27,185 nt of DNA from Parachlorella kessleri. Taxonomy: Eukaryota > Chlorophyta > Trebouxiophyceae > Chlorellales > Chlorellaceae. The stretch covers positions 1 to 27,185 of the forward strand of contig BBXU01001065.1 in the NCBI GenBank assembly GCA_001598975.1. The letters run 5' to 3'. Shown here piece by piece: positions 1 to 10,106 of the stretch (position 1 is its first letter; the number at the start of each line of letters is the position of its first letter). The notes under the pieces were generated by a model. It did no database searches and was not told the origin of the DNA. It saw nothing but the letters and a program-made list of their open reading frames with translations. A program made the translations under genes and the position numbers.

Positions 1-13
1 GCCGTCACTGTAG

Positions 14-2803
14 GCCAATGCCAGCGTGGTCCGGCAGGCCTCGCAGCTGAGGGGTGAAGGCGACACAGCAGCAGCAGCAGCAGCAGCGCCCGGCTCCCGT
101 GCCGCCCTGCGGCAGCAGCAGTCAGAGACGGGCGAAGCCGCCAACGCCATGGAAGTGGATGGCGAGGCGGACCCAGGGGGCCCGGGGCCCAGCCATGCCA
201 AGCCGGCGGCTGGCAAGGGGGGTGGCGGGCGAGCGGCAGCAGCGCGGCCGCCCAGGGCGCCGTCAGGTGGGTCAGGGGGGGAGCTGTCGCCGGCATCATA
301 CGCGTGGTTTTGCTGCACATGGTCCTCCTTCAGTCCTTGTTCCTCTTCTGCTTCTCGATCCCAGAACACGGGGGACGTTTCCTGAGCGTACGGCATGCTT
401 TAATTCTCAGCCTTTGCTGCCCTGCAACCCTACTGAGACTGGGGTGGGTTGGGCAGCTGCTTGTACCCTGCCTGTGCAAGGCCTGAAGGATTGCCATGTG
501 CGCCCCATGTCCCAGCGCTGAAGGCAGGCCACTGGTGCTGCTCAGCATGCAGGCGGGGGCAAGGGGCGGCAGGCCAAGCTGGACATGTCTTCCTTGAGAT
601 CGCCCCTAAACTTTGAGGCGACAGGGGTAAGCCAGGCTCATGCACTCTTTACCTCTCAGGTGGTGCGGCAGCCCTGCCCAATCCCCAGCAAGTGGGCTGA
701 CGCTCCAGGGGGCTATATGAGCATTCAGGGGACATGGCCTGGCTTAGGTGGAGGTCACAAAAGGTCATGGGTTGTAGTTTTGAGGACTCCATCGACTCCT
801 CAGCCCGCTGCCAGCAGTGCTTCAAGTTGCTTTGAGTTTCATGCGTTGGAACCCACGGCGCTGACAGGCCTCGAGGCAGCAGGCCTTTGGGTCACAGGCG
901 CCGTCGCACCTCAGAACCCTCCCCCCGGCCTCCTGCAGGGCAGCCAGCGGGGGGGCCGGGCGTCGGGTGACGGGCCCTCTCCGGAGGCCCCTGCCAGCAG
1001 CCGGCGCCCCGGCAGCACCCGGGCAGCAGCAGGCAAGGCCACACAGAAGATGGCCAACCTTAGGTAGGAGAGGGCCTCCGCGCTTGAGACTGGGAAGCTT
1101 GGATGCTGCTCACTTGTTGGGCAGGTCTTGCCTGGTACGATGTCCAATGCGGGCTCCATTCTGGAGGAAGGAAAAGTCTCACGTGGGGATGCTGCAGTGT
1201 GCTGAGCAGACTGCTGCACCGCTGCACCGTGTCGCTGGCTCTTCGAAAAGGAGTGGGCAGCTTGCAAGGGGTCATGTGCCTGGGAAGCCTGGCGCCATAC
1301 TAAGCATCCTTCGGGCGAAAAGGCCAGAGACCGGGCGCCTGCCTTGTATGTACTGTCCTGGCTCCCTCTGAGAGGTTCACCCTCCCTGGAGTGTAAGTCC
1401 TTCTTTGGTGTGGATGGCAGAAGAAAGCAGGTCGTTGACGACGAAGATGACCTCAGCGAAGGAGGGGATGAAGTTAGCGAGCAGGACCTCCTGGATGAGG
1501 AGGATGAGTCAGCGGAGGTCATAGATGATTCAGGTGAGTAAGCCACCGTGCCTCCCCCCAGGTACCTTGCCCTCCCTGCTTCAAACGCAGGCAAGCAAAG
1601 CGTGTGGCAGAGGCAGTGGGGCAGGGGATATGTGGTTCTTGGGAAGGGATCATGGGAAGGGAAGTGTCGCCCAGCATGCAGGTTGTGCCATTCTCACCTT
1701 TGGTAGCCGGGAGTGTGGGCCTGACAGAGAAGCACAGGCAGTGATCTCGCATGGAAGTGCCCGCCCACCAGCTCACCACCTACCTGCCCCGTACCGAGCA
1801 TGGGTGGTGTTTGTTGGTTGTGTACCAGGTGAGGAGGATGAGGTGGAGGAGCTGGCCAGCCCGCGCAGCCGCAAGCGGGGGCGCGCAGCAGCCGCAGCCC
1901 CAGCCGCCAAGCCCGGGGCCAGGGGCCGCAAGGCGGCACCAGCAGCAGCAGCAGGAGGAGGAGGAGGAGGAGGAGGAGGAGGGGGCCGCCAAGGCACAGG
2001 TGACGGTCCTTTGGACCTCTACCAATCATGCATTTTTTTAACGGTTCTACCTTCTGTATGTTATCTTTCGCTCCTGACAGAAGCGAATGATGACATACAG
2101 AATGGGTAATGCCAGGCTGACGTCACACTATCCAATGTACGTATCGGCAGTTGGGCTGGCATGTTCGCTTGGTACTGTTATCAGCCTTCCGCTGGTAAGG
2201 GGCCTCGCTACACATACTTCCTGTCCGCACTATAGCATGGAGCCTGGTCGTGAAGCAGCTGTCAGATCGCAGACCGTGGTCATCTCTGTGTGATGTATGA
2301 ACTAAATGTTTCGTGTAAGGCTGGTTTGCAGAGCCAGCAATGGAGGCTGTCAACCTGGTGGATTCGGAGGATGACGAGCCAGCGGTAAGTACAGGTTGCA
2401 CTGCTGTCTATGCAAGGTGCCTTAAGGATTGGGGTGTGGGCTGCCTATTAGTCCAGTCAGGCACTGCAAACCCACAGCACCCCCTGCTGCTGCATTTTCA
2501 TTATTCGCCTGTCTGGCACTTGTCGTGCCATATAAACTGTCATGGCCTGATCAGTATCTCCTAGCTACCAGATTAGCCTATCTTTCGCCCTGCGCCATGA
2601 CAGCTTGTTGGGTGATTACCATATCTCCGCATGAGTCACGGGTCTTCATGGTGGCCGGCCACCTGTGCAACTTGGTTGTGTTACTGCAGCGGCCAGCACC
2701 CCGGCGGCGCATGGCGGCTCAGCCGGCAGCTGGGAGCAGGTCACAGTTTGGTGGCCTTGGCACCAACTCTCAGATGAGCAAAGGCTGGGGGTCAGTCCAG
2801 TAA
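14..2803 (+). CDS. 3' part of a gene for a nuclear-like protein with a low-complexity acidic/basic tail (partial)
   Basis: Seven exons join in one open frame: 14-266, 553-626, 939-1063, 1421-1533, 1829-1999, 2332-2384 and 2690-2803 (TAA). Phases agree at every junction, giving 300 residues. In this frame a TAG at 11-13 precedes the first exon, so 14 is taken as a splice acceptor and the gene should start left of the window. The order is: an Ala/Gly/Arg-rich stretch with MEVDGEADPG, a Lys/Arg segment with KGRQAKLD, a long acidic run (VVDDEDDLSEGGDE to VIDDSG), a basic stretch SPRSRKRGR then ARGRK, poly-Ala and poly-Gly, a second acidic motif LVDSEDDEPA, then RPAPRRR and a Ser/Gln/Gly-rich end (SQMSKGWGSVQ). 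No folded domain is visible. Alternating acidic and RGR/KRGR blocks resemble the C-terminal tail of plant MRE11, but topoisomerase II and chromatin proteins have similar tails, so the family is a guess. The splice model is moderately sure; the exon at 939-1063 is the weakest. Confidence 0.5.
1938..1985 (+). repeat. Trinucleotide run (AGC)n-(GGA)n inside a coding exon
   Basis: A short AGC run is followed by about ten GGA repeats. In the proposed frame these encode a poly-Ala then poly-Gly tract. A shorter CAG-type run at about 67-88 encodes a second poly-Ala stretch in the same gene. Both are typical slippage-prone tracts in a disordered region. Confidence 0.8.
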
Positions 2804-3107
2804 AGGCAGGCAGGCAGCGGTTTATAGCAAGCCAACGAATGAGGCTATGCAACGTCATGAGCGCAGGGTAGACACCTCGTCAAGCTGTGGTATGGTAAGC
2901 TAGAAGTGCTAGGCATAGGCTCCTTGTTGACAGTGGAGGCGTGCAAACGTGCGTTGGTCCTTGCGCTTGCTGGCTGCCTCACTAAACATTTCTGTTAAGG
3001 CTGGCAGACTTATCTAGAGGCATAATTCATTTTTCCCGCCTGATAGAGCGTGCAAGCGTGCAAGCCTCTGAGCATGAACGCCTGGTGGAAGGGATGCGTG
3101 TGAGTTT

Positions 3108-3112
3108 TGTAA
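3108..3112 (+). promoter_or_regulatory. Candidate TGTAA poly(A) signal for the tail-protein gene
   Basis: TGTAA lies 305 nt after the TAA stop at 2803. UGUAA is the characteristic chlorophyte polyadenylation signal. Spacing is reasonable but a 5-base word can occur by chance. Confidence 0.4.
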
Positions 3113-3178
3113 ACACGTTGGTACAACCCTTCAAACGCTGTTACCAGGCCAGGCCACCTTACGTTGCGCCAGTGAGCA

Positions 3179-3336
3179 TACATCTGGCCCGTTGAACAAT
3201 GTGTCCTTAAACCTGACTGTGGAAAACGCTGTCTAGGGTCTACATGTTAGATGAACCTACATCTGGCCCGTTGAACAATGTGTCCTTAAACCTGACTGTG
3301 GAAAACGCTGTCTAGGGTCTACATGTTAGATGAACC
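3179..3336. repeat. Perfect tandem duplication, 2 x 79 bp
   Basis: The unit starts TACATCTGGCCCG and ends GTTAGATGAACC. Copies run 3179-3257 and 3258-3336 and look identical base for base. The repeat has no coding frame I can support. It sits about 150 bp before the first candidate exon of the TRAPPC12-like gene. Confidence 0.95.
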
Positions 3337-3489
3337 TTACGGAGTGCACCGCCACAGCTCAGATTGAACTTCCCTCCCGCCTGCGCCCTGCATTGCATGC
3401 GGTGACAGCATGGATGCCAGTAGGTCATTGCAGTACCTGCCCACGCTAGGAGAAAGTTTGGTCTTTTACGTACCTGGAATCAATCGAAG

Positions 3490-4643
3490 ATGCAGACGCC
3501 AAGCCCTACGAGAAGATCGACAACAGCAGGGTCGAGCCATCCTTTGCAGGCGCTATGGGAGATGCAGCTTGATAGTGGACCAGACGAGGTGGCATCAGGC
3601 GTTGAAGGCTTGCATCAGCTGGCTTTGCAGGTGCTGCTCGTCATCTCCCTGTCGGTCACCGGCACGTGGCTGTGCCTCAGTAGGTTACTTAGCCAACAAG
3701 TTCCCCCTGTCGCGTGGGGTGCAGGGCAAGTGGAGAGAGGTAGTGGCACGCTGCAGGTGCGCATGGGCAGAGTTCTAGCCAAGTGAAGAACCCGCTTCAG
3801 CTGGCCTCTCAACTGGCATCTATGCAAGTGCTCGTCTGAACAGGCTACCCCCTGACACGCATGTTTCCTGCCGCAGGGCCTTCACTTCCTCGGACCTTGC
3901 CGCCGCGCTGTCTGTCACCGCGTACCACGTGGTGGCCCTGGCCAAGCTGCGGGTGTACGGGGAGGCGGCTGCCGAGCTGGCTAAGCTGGGGGACCTTGAT
4001 GACCCCCAGTACCTCCCCAACAAGGGGCAGGGTGAGCGTCGGCTTAGCAGCAGCGCCCGCCCGCCACGAGAGTTGGTAGCCTTGCAGGGACCCCGGCAAG
4101 CCTAAGAGCTATGCTGTGGGAGCAGCCAGCTGTGGTTGACCAGGGGCCCCATGGTTGGCACATGGTGCCTGCTTGGGAAAGGCCCGCAGTGGGGTCTAGT
4201 CTTAAGGGCAGTGGTAGCAGAGGTACAGAAATGGCGGATATTGTGCTGCAGGTGCAGGCTCGCTTGTGCCCTTTGCCTTGCGGTGGCTCCAGGCTGAGCT
4301 GCCGGGTCTGGCGGGCCAAGACCAGGAGGGCATCCAGGCCCAGTACAGACTACTGGACTGGTGCAGGCAGCAGGCAGCCACAGCAAAGGCAGCAGGTACG
4401 TAGGCGCGATGTGGAGTCGTGTGCAGGTTCTAGTTGGTGGTGAACCCCACCGGGTGCAGAGGATGTGGGGAGCACAACACGAGTGTGTCCATCTGCACTC
4501 TCTGCCATATTAGTGTCGATGGGAGTGCGTGTCTCTGCTGCAGGTGACGCAGCAGCTGCGGTGCAGTGGCTAGAAAGGCAGCAGAGGTCGGCCTGCTCGC
4601 TAGCCGGCAAACATGTGAGGTAGGGCGATGCCACCGCTCGTGC

Positions 4644-4676
<33 letters not shown>

Positions 4677-6469
4677 CCCGCCCATTATATGTTTTATATA
4701 TATATATATAGGTTATATATATTATATAAACCTATATATATATATACATATATATATATGAAGAAGCGATGAGATTTAAATGACAGAGCCTGCACGTGCC
4801 TTGGCTACGCGGGCCTGCCGCTCCTGCTGGGTGGTTGGCTGACCACCTACAAGTGCATCTTTCGTGCTAGGTTGCGGCAGCACCGGGCGGCCTTGGCTGT
4901 GCTCAACGAGGTGCTGAAGCAAGCCCCGCACCAGCCAGTGCTTTGGTCCCAGGTGGGCGGAAGTGCCTGGATGCATGCTGGCTGGGTGTCGGGTATGGCT
5001 TGCCTTCTGTTCCACGATAGCACCATTTGGGACAGGAAGCCTGCTGTGCTGTGCTGTGCTGTGCTGTGCTGTGCAGCGCTTGGTCGGGAATTTCACGATT
5101 GGTCTGCCGTGTAGGAGTGTTTCACGTCAAGGGGAAAGCCTGTGAATTAGGCCGTAAAGGTGCACAGCAAGTCTACAGGGTCTGACGCAGACAACTAACC
5201 AACTGGTCTGCGGGGCCATGTCTATGCAGGCGGGGCATGTCTTGCTGTCCCTAGGAGACATACCGGCAGCGCAGCGCAGCTTTGAGCGAGCAGCTGCCGC
5301 CGCCAAGCACCTCGGGGAAACACCCGAGCCAGCTAGCAGTGGATACGCCTTGGAGGCTGACAGGCGCAGCAGCCTAGAGGGCTGCAGGGACCGGGGGCTG
5401 CTGCTGTTCGCCCAGCAGGACTTCAAAGGTGGGGCGGAAAGGCGGGGTTGTTTGGGTGTGCAATCGAAATTGTCACACCTTTCTTTAGGATAGGGAAATT
5501 GACGAGCTCTCACGCATGAAGGCACGTTGCGGGTCGCGGCCACTCGGATGTTATGAAGAACATATTGCACAAAACATATTGCTCCACCAGCGACCTGGAG
5601 TCAGCAAAGGCATCAGCAGGCTCTCACACCCAACGAATATTTGGTAAAGGTGGCAGCGAATGGGAACAAAGAGTGGGGAGGGGCGTACTGGACTGACAGG
5701 GCTGTATTCAGTAATGATATGTTATTGAAAGGACGGCCCAGTGGATGGCCCAGAAGTGGGTGCTGCCCAGCTTGCCCACGTGCCGAGGGTGCTTGCAGTG
5801 CCAGGCTCTCACGCGTGGCCCTCCCGATGGCTGCCCACCCCACCCCTGCAGGTGCCATTGGGGAGTTTAATGCAGCACTGCGCCAGGACCCGGGCGATCA
5901 TGTGTCTGCCAACAACCTCGCGCTGTGCAGCATGTATGCCGGAAGCCTGAGCGGCGGGATACAGTCGCTGGAGACGTCTTTTATGGCCGCCCCGGAGCGC
6001 CTCATGCAGGTAGGCTGGCTGACGAGAGGGCTTGCGGGGGGAGGGGGGTGTCAGCGGGTGTGGATATCCATATACTTTGAGGGGGAGGTGCGGCCTCTGG
6101 CTCGGTTGCTTGCACCTGGTGGAATGTCAGCCAGGAGCATGACAGAACCTCGCGCCGATTATTAATTTTCTGTATGGATCGCTGCCCTGGTGTGCCCAGT
6201 GAGCTAGCTGTGCCTGCAGTGGATGCCGCCTACCCACGCTTCCAACCCTGCATCCCTCCAGGCTCTCCTCACTGACGCCGAGCCAGCAAGGGATCTGTTT
6301 CCCCCTGCATATTCTTCTTCAGGAGGGCGTTGTGCTGAACCTGGCCAGCATGTACGACCTGGGGGCATCAGGGCCGAGCATGGAGGCCAAGCACCGCATG
6401 GCCACCTGGGTGGCTGCCACCGCCCCCGACGACCTAGACCTGGCATGCACCAAAACGGCACTGGGCTGA
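3490..6469 (+). CDS. TRAPPC12: TRAPPC12-like TPR protein of the TRAPP tethering complex
   Basis: TRAPPC12 is a TPR subunit of the TRAPP III-type complex that tethers vesicles in ER-Golgi and autophagy traffic. Well-supported exons: 3877-4031, 4258-4395, 4544-4619, 4871-4952, 5230-5428, 5852-6009 and 6323-6469 (TGA), with all phases agreeing. Conserved blocks match my memory of the plant homologue: TAYHVVALAKLRVYGEAAAE, SLVPFALRWLQAELP, QPVLWSQ/AGHVLLSLGDIPAAQ, then LLFAQQDFKGAIGEFNAALR and HVSANNLALCSMYAGSL (TPR helices), ending VVLNLASMYDL and APDDLDLACTK. The 5' end is less sure. A start at ATG 3490 with exon 3490-3630, then about 3701-3756 (containing GVQGKWREVVARC, like the plant RGSWR block), keeps frame and gives 383 aa, close to the plant length. 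The acceptor before 3701 is poor and needs cDNA. The intron at 4620-4870 holds a long AT repeat. Confidence 0.85.
4645..4760. repeat. (TA)n microsatellite block with an 18-bp inverted repeat, intronic
   Basis: Almost pure TA repeats in an otherwise GC-rich region, interrupted by a short CCCGCCCA stretch. Within it, 4697-4714 ((TA)7 GGTT) pairs perfectly with 4729-4746 (AACC (TA)7) around a 14-base loop. It lies inside a TRAPPC12-like intron (4620-4870). Confidence 0.9.
5042..5074. repeat. Pentanucleotide (GCTGT)n microsatellite in a TRAPPC12-like intron
   Basis: About six tandem copies of the 5-base unit GCTGT, within the intron between exons ending 4952 and starting 5230. Confidence 0.9.
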
Positions 6470-6597
6470 GGGGGTGCGCTGGGAAGCCGGGCCAGGCGGA
6501 AGGGGAGGGGAGAGGTCAGACGGCACCGGCAGGCGCTCGAGTGTGCATGGAAGGGTGTCTTCAAGCGGCAGCTGCTGCGGCCATGGGGGCACGCAGG

Positions 6598-6634
<37 letters not shown>

Positions 6635-7393
6635 GCTAGTGATATTGTGTGGTGCTTGGTGTGGGTTATGGGGTAGTGATTGCGATGGAATGGGTACGAT
6701 CCATCACAGAATAATGAATGCAACCAGTGGACACTGGTTTAGGCTGATGCACATTCCTGTGCGGACCCTAGGTAGCATACATGACTGGCCGGGTCACTTT
6801 GAGCAGTGTCAGACGGCTGCATAGCCATCTAGCCAGACATCAGTCCAATAATTCCCCTGAAATCTTGTCCCCCGGTATGCATAGTGCTTACGGGATGCCC
6901 CATGTGCCGCAGCACTGTGTTTATGTTATTACGTAACGTGCCCATGAAGGCCCAAGTTTCATGTCTCAAGATGCATGGCTGCAGCACTCGCCATGCTCCT
7001 TGCTTATGCCTGTTGTCTAAGGGAGAGGGGATGTGGCAACCTTTCCAGCATTAGCACGTCTATGCTCGTGGTCATGTCGTACGACCCGCGCTCACCCTTT
7101 CTCGATGCCCACATGGCAAAATGTGCGGGCCATTGGTCGCCATGATGAAGCCGAGCCCGCCTGTGCATCGAAGCAGCGCAGCAATCTATCCCATCCTGCG
7201 GGGGTTGCTGTGTTAAGCCGCAGTTTACACCCTTTCTGAGGTAGTACCAGCCAGGAGGTGAGGGTTCATGCCAGTCAAACCTGCGTAGTCGTGCTGCTTT
7301 TGAGCTGAACTTCATTGCATGCGCACACTCTTTCATGAGGCTGCCAGCCAGTGAACCCGAGTGATTCACTTGTTGCAGGAGGGAAGCAGCGCC
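6470..7393. other. Intergenic region after the TRAPPC12-like gene
   Basis: Holds the TRAPPC12-like 3' UTR, including a CCTG tetranucleotide run (about 6597-6633), and the promoter of the first secreted-protein gene. I see no gene. The minus-strand frame covering part of it (7004-7678) runs antisense through exon 1 of that gene and resembles nothing known. I found no clear TGTAA here. Confidence 0.6.
6597..6633. repeat. (CCTG)n tetranucleotide microsatellite
   Basis: About nine tandem CCTG units, starting 128 bases after the TRAPPC12-like stop codon, so probably in its 3' UTR. The same motif recurs at 26171-26193 just before a PEPCK splice acceptor. Confidence 0.9.
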
Positions 7394-8873
7394 ATGGCAC
7401 GCCTCGCTGTGACTTTCTGCCTGCTCGCCGTGCTGGTGGCAGCGTGAGTTTCTGCCCTTGCCAGGGGAGGCACAGTCCTGCGACCATGAGTTGTTTGGGC
7501 AGGGGCAGAGGCTTGTATGAGACCCCTGCTGGGTGCAACCTTGACTGTTTTTGCTGGCTGACCATGGTGGCCTTGCTTGAGTTATGACTGTACTACAGCT
7601 GCCTGTTTGCAGGAATGGAGTGGCTGGTGAGTTCGAGCCTGAATGGATCGGGTACCCTCGGCATGAGGGGCAGCACAAGTGGTATCAGGGGGCAGCATTT
7701 GGCCATGGATTGCTCTGGAACCTTGCCTGCAGCTTCTGCCTTGTTTAAGTCCTGCGCTGCAATACTGCACAGTGTCTGCTGTTGTAGATACTATATGAGT
7801 GAGCTGCGATAACTGAAGGCATGTTCAGGGTTAGCCTCTGTCTCCACAATCGAACAACGTTTGGCGTTGTCTACCCTGCATGTGCAGCCCGCAAGATGCT
7901 GGCTGCTGGCTTTGCCCAGTCCACTTCCACTGCCACCGGGCCCGCCACGCTCGTGTCATCTGGGGCATCTAGCACGTCTACGCCCCTAACCAGCGTCAAC
8001 ACTGCCACGGGGACTGCCCTTGGTATGTTGCATGTCTGTATACCATTTGTGTGCCAGCATGTACGGCGTTGCAGCCATGTTCCACTCTCCTCAATTTTAC
8101 ACCCACGCAACAGTGTGGTCGTCATGCGTTGGCCAGCACCAAGAGACCCAGCCCCGCCTAAGCAGTGGCCTCAAGTGCAGCTTCTTCGCACCTGAGGCTC
8201 GGCAGGAACTGCTGCCGCCTAGAATTTCCTGCACAGGCAGGCAAGCTGTGCTGGCATGTTGAAGCCGCAACTGAAACCTCCCTTGCCCTCTCCTAACTCT
8301 GCAGCTCCCAATGGCGGCACCGCAAACGTGAACCTCAACACCTTCTCCACCAACGGCTTCTCCACCGCCAGCAGTGCGCTTAACGGCTTCGCCGCCGGCT
8401 CTCAGGTGAGGTCGCCTGAGACTACCCATGTGCTTTCCTGTCGATCTTCGCCCCAGCTCTGCTTGTGACGCACGCCCAAACCTGTGGATGGTGACATGGC
8501 CGCCAGTGCGTGTGATAAAGCCAACCAGATGGCCGCAGCCAGAGCAGGATACCTTTTGCATGCTTATTGTGCTCTTGCAGTTTGCTGGCGTCACTGGAGC
8601 AACCACCACTACAGCTGGCCTTTACAGCCCAACCACTGCCACTGCCCAAGGTAGGTCCTAATGTCTGTCAACCTCCTTCCACCCTGGATGATAGTGCATG
8701 GGAGCGCTGCACTTGTTGTGCCGCGCTTGTGCTGAGCGCTGGCCGCTCAATCGCAAAGTTATAGGGCCCATTGTGAGCGTATGTCATGTACTGCAGGCAA
8801 CATCCTGGCTCTCGCCCAGGGCAACCCCAGCTTCTCGAGCACCAGTGCCCTCCTGAACAGCTTCGGCGGCTAG
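7394..8873 (+). CDS. Small secreted Ala/Ser/Thr/Gly/Asn-rich protein A (unknown family)
   Basis: Six exons: 7394-7443, 7613-7626 (a 14-nt microexon), 7888-8022, 8305-8405, 8581-8650 and 8797-8873 (TAG). All introns are GT-AG with phases 2,1,1,0,1, and the joined frame encodes 148 residues. The ATG sits in a good context (GCCATGG). The protein starts MARLAVTFCLLAVLVAA, a clear signal peptide, and cleavage is likely just before or after NGVA. Two basic residues follow (ARKM); the rest, about 120 residues, has no charged residue and no Cys, Trp or His. It is dominated by Ser, Thr, Ala, Gly and Asn, with loosely repeated phrases (NTFSTNGF, SSALNGF, TSALLNSFGG). This suits an extracellular or cell-wall protein, perhaps O-glycosylated at its many Ser/Thr, but that is inference. 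I recognise no family. Gene B downstream is a probable tandem duplicate. Confidence 0.75.
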
Positions 8874-10106
8874 AGCAAGGGCTATGGGGGACCTGAGATT
8901 AATCATTACTAACAGCGTCAGCCTGGCACCCCTTACCTGTGTACATACTAGATACATACTGATGGTGCATGAGGTTGTCCATGCACTTTGACACTCCACC
9001 CCGCCAGACCAGGAATACGTTTAGTTGGGCCTGCTGTTAGTTTACGGAGGACGGTGTTGTTTGGCTTATTAGAAGAAGTACAGGGTTGGGACTTGATGCG
9101 GGCAGCATGGGAGCCAGTGATGCAGGATCGTATTGTAACTTGGCCTAGATTGGCCCCGTTCAGGGCAAGCTGATGCATATGCCACGGCGTGGGCCGCATG
9201 GAGGCTTCCTGAAGTCCTCTGTTCGCACTGCCCTCGCAAGCAACAGATTGCAGAGCTCACATTGTGGCCACTTAACCCTTGCCCGCCTCCCTGGGCTCAT
9301 GCTACAGCAAGCAATCCCACATGTGTACAGAGCATACATGCATCCGACGCAGCCCTAGGGCTGGAGTCCAGGCCTGCGGGGACATTTCACCCTCAGCTCT
9401 GTCAGTACAGTCGCCTCTCACTTTCAGATCCGATGCACCCTTGCTAATGACTGCCTTCAGCCTCAAGTAGCTGTCAGTGTGCCAGTTTGGCTTAACTCCG
9501 AGTCCTCATGACAAGCCTGTACGCAGATTTCTCCACCGAGTGACTCCATTGACGCTCAGGACTTGAGGTTTCATGCGTGTGGGGAAGTTCATGTTGATTG
9601 AGCTCCATGGGCCTCGAGGCCCACCAGCTAGGGTGAGAGGATTCAGCACAAGAACATGCATCGGAGGCATGTTGCCTTTGAAGCATGGCATGGGCACAAC
9701 TTGTTCATCCCGGGACTACGGGCCCGTAATGCCCACAGCCCCTCGCAATTACTCGAAGCTGGACCCTCGTGTTTATGCCATGCATTCAATTTAGCAACCG
9801 TCGTACAGGGGGGCCAGCCAAGAAAGGACGACACCAGGTGGCAAAACATCCTGTGACCACCGGTCGGCTTGCACCGACTTGATCCTAGCGGCACTGCACA
9901 GCCCGACCATCTCAAGCTGGTCAGCTTGTTGGGACCAGTGGACCTTGAGCCTTCCCGTGGCAACAGGTGCGGCGCTGAATTCCCAGCAGGGTTGTTTTTC
10001 GCTGCCATGCTTGTCTCCCTCAATAGGAGATATCACGGCAAAGTCTTGCCCTCGCAGTCTTGACTCCAGCAATTTACAAGCTACTTCATGCCATGCAGGT
10101 TGCAGA
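8874..10106. other. Intergenic region between the two secreted-protein genes
   Basis: About 1.2 kb with no supportable gene. It carries the 3' UTR of gene A (candidate TGTAA at 9134-9138) and the promoter region of gene B. Open frames in it are short, carry no familiar domain and have no splice partners that extend them. Confidence 0.6.
9134..9138 (+). promoter_or_regulatory. Candidate TGTAA poly(A) signal for secreted-protein gene A
   Basis: TTGTAA lies 261 nt after the gene A stop. The same TTGTAA lies 242 nt after the gene B stop, a similar layout in the two presumed duplicates. Confidence 0.5.

Larger units (their letters stand above)
2804..3489. other. Intergenic region between the tail-protein gene and the TRAPPC12-like gene
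   Basis: No coding frame is convincing here. The stretch holds a likely poly(A) signal at 3108-3112 and a perfect 79-bp tandem duplication at 3179-3336. The last part (about 3340-3489) probably carries the promoter and 5' UTR of the TRAPPC12-like gene, or a small undetected first exon. An ATG at 3410 opens a frame in another phase that does not lead into the conserved TRAPPC12 exons. Confidence 0.6.

Noticed and set aside
660..800. A candidate exon in the tail-protein gene beginning VVRQPCPIPSKWAD
   Set aside because: It has a good acceptor, but no strong donor gives the phase needed for the next exon. Skipping it (626 to 939) keeps frame; cDNA could reverse this.
911..1594. A 227-residue minus-strand frame
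   Set aside because: It is antisense to two exons of the tail-protein gene, including the acidic exon (read as poly-Ser), a typical low-complexity shadow.
2081..2105. A 25-nt candidate exon encoding EANDDIQN in the tail-protein gene
   Set aside because: It has plausible GT-AG borders, but including it breaks phase with the next acidic exon at 2332. Direct joining of 1999 to 2332 keeps frame.
6597..6633. The CCTG run as a CRISPR-like or mobile-element signal
   Set aside because: It is a plain tetranucleotide microsatellite without spacers, inverted ends or target-site duplication.
7004..7678. A 224-residue minus-strand frame across the region before gene A
   Set aside because: It covers exons 1 and 2 of gene A in antisense, is rich in Cys, Ser, Pro and His without pattern, and has no splice partners or known domain.
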